Positions 18,746 to 24,872 of a stretch of DNA of 64,000 nucleotides are shown here, piece by piece. Position 1 is the stretch's first letter, and each line of letters starts with the position of its first letter. The position numbers were made by a program, and so were the translations under genes. Location of the stretch: contig JAUIAV010000001.1 in the NCBI GenBank assembly GCA_030425195.1, positions 186,001-250,000 of the forward strand. The letters are read 5' to 3'. Under the pieces are notes generated by a model. It was not told the DNA's origin, ran no database searches, and worked only from the letters and a program-made list of their open reading frames with translations. The DNA is from Gammaproteobacteria bacterium. GTDB lineage: Bacteria; Pseudomonadota; Gammaproteobacteria; Pseudomonadales; Azotimanducaceae.

Positions 18746-20731
18746 TCAGAGACGCACCGCCAGCGACGCGACGATTTCCCGACCTTTGGACGGGTAGCCG
18801 ACGTAGTCGTTCACGGTGCCGCCGATATAGGTGTAGGTCGCGTGGTCGTAGTAGAACTCGTCGAACAGGTTGGTGACCGCGAGCGCCAGCGTCACCCGCT
18901 CCACCGGCCGCCAGTTCGTATAGAGACTGGCCACGAAGTAGGCATCCTTCGGCGGCGCGTCCGGCGCGATCTCGTTGCCCTCCTCTTCAACATAGCGCAG
19001 ATCCAGGCCCAGATCCGCGTTGAAGGCATCGAGGTTGTACCGGAACCGACCGAGCCAGGTGCGGCCGATGGTGGTACCCAGACCCAGGTTGCTGTCCACC
19101 AGCGGCTCTCCGTCGATCGTGTTGTCGGCCTCCCAGACACCGAAGCTCAGGAACCAGTCGTCCGTCTGCCGGCCTACTTCTGCCTCGTAGCCTTCCACTT
19201 TGGCATCGCCCACGTTCCGCCAGTAGCCCCAGACCGGCAACGGCCCCTCGAACTCGATATCGATGAAGTCGTCGATGTTCTGCTCATACAGCGTTCCCCG
19301 GACGAAATATCCGTTCCGCTCCCAGGCGATCCCGAGCTCCACGTTGTCAGCCTTTTCGGGCTTGAGATCGCCGTCGTGGACGTACAGGGCGCTGAAGAAC
19401 GCTTCCCTGATTGCGACCCCCCGGAACGCTTCCGCATAGGACGCCCGGAGCGTCAGGCCTTCGATGGCCTCCCAGGTGATACCGACGTTCGGGCTCACCC
19501 GCGAGTCCGAGATGTCCACCCCGGCACTCACGCCGCCATCGCCATCGAACTGGTAGTCGTCGTATCGCGCACCGAAGGAGACATCGACCGTATCGGTTAT
19601 CTGCCAGTTGTCCTGCACATAGAGTCCGGTCACGGATGCCGACTGTTCCGTATCGCCCCAGGCAAACGGCGGCGTTGCATTCTGCGCCGAGCTCACCTCG
19701 TCCCTGCGGTAGTCGACGCCATAGGTGACGCTGTGACGGCCGAGACGCGAGGTGTTTCGAAAATCGAAGCCGGTGCTCTCGAAGGCACCTTCGCCATAGA
19801 TGATGTCCGAATTCTGCCTCTGAACCCTGAAGTCCGTGCTGTTGTAGTAGACGGTGACACCCAGATCCAGCCAGTCTTCGCCCGGCGCATAGCCATAGTT
19901 GACCGCGAAGGTCTCCCGGCTCATCTCCTGATCAGAGAACTCGTAGGTCCCAGCAAAGTTCACCAGGTTCGGCCGTTCGAAGGTCTCGCCTTCGTCGTCG
20001 AGTTTCTCATAGGAGAAGGCGTAGCTGTGCGCATCCGACGAGCCGCTGATCTTGGCGAACCCGCGGTTCCGCTCGTAGGACGACGGTCCGGGTACGTCAC
20101 CGTTTCCGTCCTCGTAATCACCGCGGTCCTGATAGGAGTAGCCGGCGACGATTCCCAGCTGCTCGCTCAGCTGACCGTAAACCGCACCGGTATACTCCTC
20201 ACCATCATCACCATTGAATCGCCCGGTTCCCTTCAGAAAGGCGCCGACGTTCTGATCCGGCTCGAGCAGATCAAAGGCATCCTTCAACGTGGTCCGCATG
20301 GTGCCGGTGAGCGCACCGGCGCCGTTGGTGGCCGCACCGGCTCCGGCATCCAGCTCCACGTACTTGATGAACTCCGATTCCAGCTGCACCCGGCTCTGGT
20401 GGTGATAGAGTTCTCCGGGGCTCTGGGCACCATCCACGGTGACATTGAGCATCACGTCTTCGAAGCCCCTGACATAGATCTTCTGGGCCAGCGCAGATCC
20501 ACCGCCCACCGCGATCGTCGACTCATTGGAGAACATGTCCTCCAGCGTCGTCGCCTGGGTACGCCGGAGCGCTTCCGCGTTCAGCAGGAGATTGCCGGGC
20601 TCCCGTTCACCCACCACCAGGATGGTCTCGATGTAGTCGGTCTCATCCGTCTCAGCTGCGAACAGAACGGTCGCATGCACTAAAAGCAAAGCCGCTGACA
20701 GCTGCCGCGGAGTGGGGAATCTCAGTTTCAT
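18746..20731 (-). CDS. TonB-dependent outer-membrane receptor
   Basis: A 661-residue receptor with a signal peptide ending near residue 25, an N-terminal plug domain (from about 35 to 160, with YVRGFEDVMLNVTVDG), and a 22-strand barrel. The C-terminal signature NLFDEFYYDHATYTYIGG...GREIVASLAVRL fits receptors for heme or ferric siderophores. It imports its ligand with energy from TonB-ExbBD. The PepSY and small membrane proteins downstream also point to iron. An AT-rich Fur-like site lies about 30-55 bases upstream of the ATG, so expression is probably repressed by iron. The ligand itself is not determinable here. Confidence 0.93.
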   Translation of the reverse strand: MKLRFPTPRQLSAALLLVHATVLFAAETDETDYIETILVVGEREPGNLLLNAEALRRTQATTLEDMFSNESTIAVGGGSALAQKIYVRGFEDVMLNVTVDGAQSPGELYHHQSRVQLESEFIKYVELDAGAGAATNGAGALTGTMRTTLKDAFDLLEPDQNVGAFLKGTGRFNGDDGEEYTGAVYGQLSEQLGIVAGYSYQDRGDYEDGNGDVPGPSSYERNRGFAKISGSSDAHSYAFSYEKLDDEGETFERPNLVNFAGTYEFSDQEMSRETFAVNYGYAPGEDWLDLGVTVYYNSTDFRVQRQNSDIIYGEGAFESTGFDFRNTSRLGRHSVTYGVDYRRDEVSSAQNATPPFAWGDTEQSASVTGLYVQDNWQITDTVDVSFGARYDDYQFDGDGGVSAGVDISDSRVSPNVGITWEAIEGLTLRASYAEAFRGVAIREAFFSALYVHDGDLKPEKADNVELGIAWERNGYFVRGTLYEQNIDDFIDIEFEGPLPVWGYWRNVGDAKVEGYEAEVGRQTDDWFLSFGVWEADNTIDGEPLVDSNLGLGTTIGRTWLGRFRYNLDAFNADLGLDLRYVEEEGNEIAPDAPPKDAYFVASLYTNWRPVERVTLALAVTNLFDEFYYDHATYTYIGGTVNDYVGYPSKGREIVASLAVRL

Positions 20732-20761
20732 CGGACAGGCTCTCTGAATTAATGCTTTTGC

Positions 20762-20789
20762 AAATATAAATGATAATATTTCGCAATAG
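20762..20789 (-). promoter_or_regulatory. Fur-box-like AT-rich operator/promoter
   Basis: A 28-base AT-rich island in GC-rich surroundings. AAATAT (20762-20767) and ATATTT (20776-20781) form an inverted repeat around TGATAAT (20771-20777), a half-site of the Fur consensus. It sits immediately upstream of the TonB receptor. Binding by Fur is inferred from position and composition. Confidence 0.5.
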
Positions 20790-20824
20790 CAACAACTAGC
20801 GAGCCGTCTGCCACTTCGACCGAG

Positions 20825-21607
20825 TCAGCGGAGCGGCAGCACCAGGGTCAGCTGACCGCCCCCCGGCAGCGGCGTGAAGTGGGCCGCGGCGGGACCCGCG
20901 TCGCGGAAGAAGGCTTCCTGCAGAAAACGGCCGATGAGCTGGCCGATGGCATATCCCACCAGCACGTCGGTGGGGTAGTGCTTCTCCGCTTCCACCCGGG
21001 CCCAGCCGGTCGCCGCCGCACTCCCATGCAGGCCGATCGCAAGAGTAGATCTGGCCCAGTCGGGCATGGCCATGTATTCCAGATTGGCCGCCGCCAGGGC
21101 GGCACCGATCGAAGCACGGGACGTATGCCCGGACGGCATGCTCTCGTCGTCGAGCCCATTGGGCCGCTCCCGACCGGTGATGGATTTGAGCCCCTTCACC
21201 GAATAGTGCTCCAGGGTTACCGCGGAGCCCTGCACGAGGAGCCCCCTGGCCCGGCTTCCGATTGAATCGCTGGGCGTGAGGAACGCGCTGACCAGCCAGG
21301 CACCGGCGTTGAAGGTTCTGAGACCATCACTCACGTCCGCCGCGTTGTCACCGAACAGCGGCGTCTCTTCCACCGCCCAGTCCGAGATGTCGTCGTCCCA
21401 GCCGCCAATGCCGATCACGGCAGCGCCGGCGAGCGGGACCCAGATCTGGGGATGTCTCGCGACATCCAGCGCGGACCTTCCCAGCCGGCGCCCGTCCGGC
21501 CAGCCGACGCTCTGCCCCCAGAACCCCCGCTCGGTGGTGGCGCATCCTGCGGAAGACACCGCAAGGAAACACAGGATCAGAAGGCTGACGCCCGCTCGCA
21601 AACTCAT
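20825..21607 (-). CDS. PAP2-family phosphatase, probable lipoprotein
   Basis: A 260-residue protein starting with a lipoprotein signal (MSLRAGVSLLILCFLAV then the lipobox SSAGC). The three PAP2 acid phosphatase motifs are present: KSITGRERPN, PSGHTSR and RVEAEKHYPTDVLVG. Together they hold the catalytic His and Arg residues of the haloperoxidase/PAP2 fold. Members dephosphorylate lipid phosphates or undecaprenyl diphosphate; here the enzyme would sit on the periplasmic face, anchored by lipid. An upstream ATG in frame would add 14 residues ahead of the signal and is less likely. Confidence 0.9.
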   Translation of the reverse strand: MSLRAGVSLLILCFLAVSSAGCATTERGFWGQSVGWPDGRRLGRSALDVARHPQIWVPLAGAAVIGIGGWDDDISDWAVEETPLFGDNAADVSDGLRTFNAGAWLVSAFLTPSDSIGSRARGLLVQGSAVTLEHYSVKGLKSITGRERPNGLDDESMPSGHTSRASIGAALAAANLEYMAMPDWARSTLAIGLHGSAAATGWARVEAEKHYPTDVLVGYAIGQLIGRFLQEAFFRDAGPAAAHFTPLPGGGQLTLVLPLR

Positions 21608-21725
21608 CGACTCGACTCCCTGACTGCGGACCTCCTGCAACCGTACCACCGGGACTCAGGAAGGTGCGAGGACGCCTGCGGCTGCGCCAAGCTGGTGCCG
21701 GACACCCGTTCGACTCACGCTGCGC

Positions 21726-21745
21726 CCCGGTTATTCCGGGCTTTT
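21726..21745 (+). terminator. Short hairpin with T-run in an intergenic region
   Basis: CCCGG (21726-21730), a TTATT loop and CCGGG (21736-21740) are followed by CTTTT. The stem is only five pairs. No protein gene ends upstream on this strand, so either it is chance or it ends a small untranslated RNA. Confidence 0.3.
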
Positions 21746-21843
21746 CCCATCGATTCGCAGATTGGCCCCGGTCTTGCAATTCAGCTCATGGGCCGGCTTC
21801 AACCGGGCCCGTAACTCGCAGTCACTGCTTATGGAGGTGCAGT

Positions 21844-22188
21844 ATGAGTTCGTATGCATGGATGTGTCTGGCCTGTCTCGTCTGGCTCACCGGGTGCGCG
21901 ACCGATCGGAACGGACCACCCCGTACCTGTCCTGATGCCCGATGCATCGCCGAGAGGGCGATGGTTCCTCACTACGATTCCTGCATGAAGACATTGTTCC
22001 GCGGTGCCATCGGATACACGAGACGCCAGACGATCGCGGAGCAGTATCGCTATCCGTTCGTGGACGCGTCGGGCTATTTCAACTGGCGACAGCTGGGCGG
22101 CAGCGGCCCGGCACCCGACGAATGGTGCAAACAGTACGCACGGGAGAAAGTCGTCTCGCCGTACGGAGTGCGCATGAGTCTGCGCTGA
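21844..22188 (+). CDS. Small lipoprotein of unknown function
   Basis: A 114-residue protein with a lipoprotein signal peptide and lipobox LTGC near residue 18. The mature part contains further cysteines (CPDARC, DSC, EWCKQ) that could form disulfides. GGAGG lies eight or so bases before the ATG, which decides this start over longer open starts upstream. No family is recognised. The 236-base region between it and the divergent PAP2 gene holds a small hairpin but no other gene. Confidence 0.7.
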   Translation: MSSYAWMCLACLVWLTGCATDRNGPPRTCPDARCIAERAMVPHYDSCMKTLFRGAIGYTRRQTIAEQYRYPFVDASGYFNWRQLGGSGPAPDEWCKQYAREKVVSPYGVRMSLR

Positions 22189-22210
22189 CGGTCCGGCCGT
22201 CGATGCCCGT

Positions 22211-23602
22211 TCAGACCTGATCCGCGTACTCGCTCATGTCGGCCATCGCCAGCGCCGTGCGCTTGGCCTGGTCCATGTCGTAGTGCATGCGGGAAACGAT
22301 CCGCTGCGCATACAGGCCGCCGCCGGCCTGAATGTTGGTGACCGCGTTCCAGCCGCCGTAGGCATCCGCCGTCAGGTCCCGGATCGCATGAAACAGCCGG
22401 GTCCGGTAGCTGCCGTCCACCGACTGCATGGTCGACATGTACTTGCGGGCCAGATGACCGACCTGTGCGTTCTCCAGATCGGCAATGCCGGGTGACGTGA
22501 GAATCGCGCCGCCACCTATGTCGTGCAGATGGCGGACCATGAGCGACCAGTTCGCCGCGCCATGGTACTTGCCTGCATTGGTATAGAGCTCGTCCGGAAA
22601 GGCCACGCGGTCCGCGGTGATGTGGCAGTTCTCGATGGCGGCTTCGAGGGTCGCCCGGATCAGAGTCGCGTTGATGAGCATCTCGGAGATCTTCTCCTTG
22701 ATGTGGCCCGTGCGCTCCAACCCGTTCGCTTCCGAGATGAGCTGGGCGAATCCCACCAGCGCCTCATACTTGGTGACCATGGAGGAAAGCCCTCCCAGCC
22801 GTTCCCAGAGCCCGAGAGAGTGGGCGAAAATACCGGCCAGCTCCGGATTCCCATCCAGAAACACACGCTCGGTCGGCACGAACACGTCGTCGAAGATCAC
22901 GAAGCCTTCCGGTGTGTGATGACGGCTCGAGATCGGAAAGTCCCGGGTGTCCTCGTGCCGGGGAGCGTACGTGGTGTTGATGATCTTCACACCGGGCGCA
23001 TTCACCTCGACCATGCACGCCACGGAATAGTCATCCTCACCGGGCTTCATGGATTTCGTGGGGATGGTCATCAGCTCGTGACCCATGGAAGCCGCGGAGA
23101 TATGCAGCTTGGCGCCGCGGATCACGATACCGTCGTCACGACGTTCCACCACCCGTACGAACTGGTCCGGATCGTCCTGATTACCGGGGCGTCGGCTTCG
23201 GTCGCCTTTGGCATCCGTGATGCACTGGGTGATCCGTACATCCCGGCGCTGGGCATCCTCCACCCAGGCCCGGATCCGGGCCGCGTTCTCCGGCAGGGTC
23301 GATTCGATACGATCGGCCGCCGTCAGCAGCGTCATGATGGAGGCGTAGGTCACATGGGTGAGCAGATCCACGGTCTCATGCAGCTCCACCTGCTCGCGCA
23401 GCTCTTCCGCGGTCCCTGGCACCTTCATGAAGGCACCCACCGCATCAGGAGCCGGGTCGTAGAAACGATCGTAGCCTTCTGCTGCCGAATCCACGGTGAT
23501 GCCGAGAATCGGATCCGCTGCGACATCGTCGATCCGATGGCCTTCGAAATAGGTTTCCCTGCCGTCATTCAGTGAGGCGCGGTACTGATCGCCTGTCATC
23601 AT
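22211..23602 (-). CDS. 4-hydroxyphenylacetate 3-hydroxylase (HpaB) / 4-hydroxybutyryl-CoA dehydratase family flavoprotein
   Basis: A 463-residue protein with the HpaB N- and C-terminal domains (acyl-CoA dehydrogenase-like fold). It shows CITDAKGDRSRRPGNQ, GAKLHISAASMGHEL and FDDVFVPTERVF. The family includes FADH2-dependent aromatic hydroxylases and the iron-sulfur enzyme AbfD. The cysteines that hold the AbfD cluster are absent at the expected places (for example THVTYAS and HSLGLWERL), so a flavin-only monooxygenase or dehydrogenase is more likely. A partner flavin reductase is not adjacent. Two ATG codons in a row can serve as start. Confidence 0.85.
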   Translation of the reverse strand: MMTGDQYRASLNDGRETYFEGHRIDDVAADPILGITVDSAAEGYDRFYDPAPDAVGAFMKVPGTAEELREQVELHETVDLLTHVTYASIMTLLTAADRIESTLPENAARIRAWVEDAQRRDVRITQCITDAKGDRSRRPGNQDDPDQFVRVVERRDDGIVIRGAKLHISAASMGHELMTIPTKSMKPGEDDYSVACMVEVNAPGVKIINTTYAPRHEDTRDFPISSRHHTPEGFVIFDDVFVPTERVFLDGNPELAGIFAHSLGLWERLGGLSSMVTKYEALVGFAQLISEANGLERTGHIKEKISEMLINATLIRATLEAAIENCHITADRVAFPDELYTNAGKYHGAANWSLMVRHLHDIGGGAILTSPGIADLENAQVGHLARKYMSTMQSVDGSYRTRLFHAIRDLTADAYGGWNAVTNIQAGGGLYAQRIVSRMHYDMDQAKRTALAMADMSEYADQV

Positions 23603-23718
23603 CCTCGAGTCCCTCCCCGGAGTTCTGGAATCAACAAACGTCTAGTGTAGCGCTGAATGGGCGTAGCGCCAGGAGCGAGAGGGTCGGGCGTCGTGCGGGC
23701 ACACTGCCCTGGAGCAAA

Positions 23719-23747
23719 CCGGCGCGCGCGAGGACCGCGCGCGCCGG
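23719..23747 (-). terminator. Very GC-rich hairpin, likely terminator of the secreted-protein gene
   Basis: CCGGCGCGCGCG (23719-23730) and CGCGCGCGCCGG (23736-23747) form a perfect 12-bp stem around a five-base loop. On the minus strand it lies seven bases after the stop of the gene at 23754-24083 and is followed by TTTG. Confidence 0.6.
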
Positions 23748-23753
23748 GGGCTG

Positions 23754-24083
23754 TCAGCGCCTGAAATCAGCAGATGACACCGGCGCACCGGGCGTGATGG
23801 TCGATCGGTTCGGATCCGCTTTGAGAATCCGACGATCCACCGGACGCTGCTTGAGCTGATCCGATACGCTGGTTTCGGAGAACGTACCGATACAACCGAC
23901 CGGGCGGCAGACCCAACGACCGTTCACCTTCTCGCAGATGCACAGACCGCCGTCATCCATTGCCTGGCTGAAGACGCTGGTTCTCTGCTGGAAACCGCCG
24001 AATTCAGCGGCCAGCGATGCAGCGGACCAGCCGGACAGGACGAACGTGAGGGTAAACACATAGATTTTCCAGTTTTTCATCAT
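23754..24083 (-). CDS. Small secreted protein with paired cysteines
   Basis: A 109-residue protein with a signal peptide (MMKNWKIYVFTLTFVLSGW, cleavage near LAA). The mature part carries four cysteines in CICEKVNGRWVCRPVGC, a spacing that could form two disulfides, followed by a basic, Pro/Ser-rich tail. AAAGGTGAA precedes the ATG. No family is recognised. It is divergent from the ECF sigma factor gene across 209 bases, and could be a target or signal component of that system (inference). Confidence 0.7.
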   Translation of the reverse strand: MMKNWKIYVFTLTFVLSGWSAASLAAEFGGFQQRTSVFSQAMDDGGLCICEKVNGRWVCRPVGCIGTFSETSVSDQLKQRPVDRRILKADPNRSTITPGAPVSSADFRR

Positions 24084-24234
24084 TTCACCTTTCTCGTTGT
24101 GACACTGCTCCTGTGAGCAGCCTTACTGAGAAAGGCGCAGGACACTCGCTGTACCGCCAGACGGTCGGAAAAAACCATTCAGCGGATTCAATCGGGATCA
24201 TCTTCCGCCCCTCAGGGGCCCAGGCGCATATCCA

Positions 24235-24264
24235 TTGCCTCCCCGAGCCGCCCTCCTCTAGAGT
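24235..24264 (+). promoter_or_regulatory. Candidate promoter of the sigma factor-kinase operon
   Basis: TTGCCT at 24235-24240 and TAGAGT at 24259-24264 are 18 bases apart; AGGAGG follows at 24275-24280. The match to the sigma-70 consensus is moderate. The rest of the 209-base divergent region holds a six-pair hairpin (24105-24120) and no other gene. Confidence 0.35.
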
Positions 24265-24292
24265 AGGCTGGAGCAGGAGGGGGAAACACGCG

Positions 24293-24868
24293 ATGAGTTC
24301 GGAAGACGATGGTGGGGATGAGGCACTGCGCACGCTGCTGGATCAGGCCGGCAGCGGTGACCCGGCGGCTTTCAATCAGATCGTCGCCGAGGTATATCCG
24401 GAGCTCAAACGCCTCGCCCACTACCAGCTGGCCAGAGAACGCAACAATCACACGCTCAGCACCACGGCCGTGGTGCACGAAGCCTATGAGCGTATGGCCG
24501 ACCACCAGGGCCCCTGGCAGGATCGCGACCACTTCATGCGGGCCGCGGCACGGATCATGCGTCATCTGCTGGTGGACTACGCGCGCCGCCGCAACGCGGA
24601 CAAACGGGGCGCAGGCGCCGCTCTGCTCACCTATGAGGAGGATCAGGTGGCTGGCAGCGGTGGTCAGATGGCAGTGCTCAAGCTCGAAAAGGCACTGGCC
24701 GAGCTCGAGGAACTGGATCCCCGTCTGGTCAGTGTGGTGGAGTGCCGCGTGTACGCGGGCCTCACCCCCGCCGAAACCGCGGATGCGCTCGAACTGTCTC
24801 TACGCACCGTGGAACGGGACTGGCAGCGTGCCCGGGGTTACGTGAATCGCGCTCTGGCCGGAGACTGA
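24293..24868 (+). CDS. ECF-type RNA polymerase sigma factor
   Basis: A 191-residue extracytoplasmic-function sigma factor. Region 2 covers roughly residues 20-95 (YPELKRLAHYQL, then TAVVHEAYERM and the helix AARIMRHLLVDYARRR). Region 4 with its helix-turn-helix is at about 140-185 (TPAETADALELSLRTVERDW). The HTLSTTAVVHEAY run is typical of the ECF group annotated with a GSDP(A)AFN start and paired with kinases. No anti-sigma factor is adjacent. The Ser/Thr kinase gene starts four bases after its stop, which suggests control by phosphorylation, as known for EcfP and PknT in Vibrio (inference here). The upstream frame is open but lacks a ribosome binding site. Confidence 0.92.
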   Translation: MSSEDDGGDEALRTLLDQAGSGDPAAFNQIVAEVYPELKRLAHYQLARERNNHTLSTTAVVHEAYERMADHQGPWQDRDHFMRAAARIMRHLLVDYARRRNADKRGAGAALLTYEEDQVAGSGGQMAVLKLEKALAELEELDPRLVSVVECRVYAGLTPAETADALELSLRTVERDWQRARGYVNRALAGD

Positions 24869-24872
24869 TCCC

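Noticed and set aside
18842-20683. Long plus-strand open frame opposite the TonB receptor
   Set aside because: It is the antisense of the receptor gene, with the composition expected from a mirrored GC-rich coding strand and no recognisable domain.
21690-21730. GTTCGACTC run resembling a tRNA T-loop
   Set aside because: The flanking bases do not form a five-pair T stem, and no acceptor or anticodon arm can be drawn.
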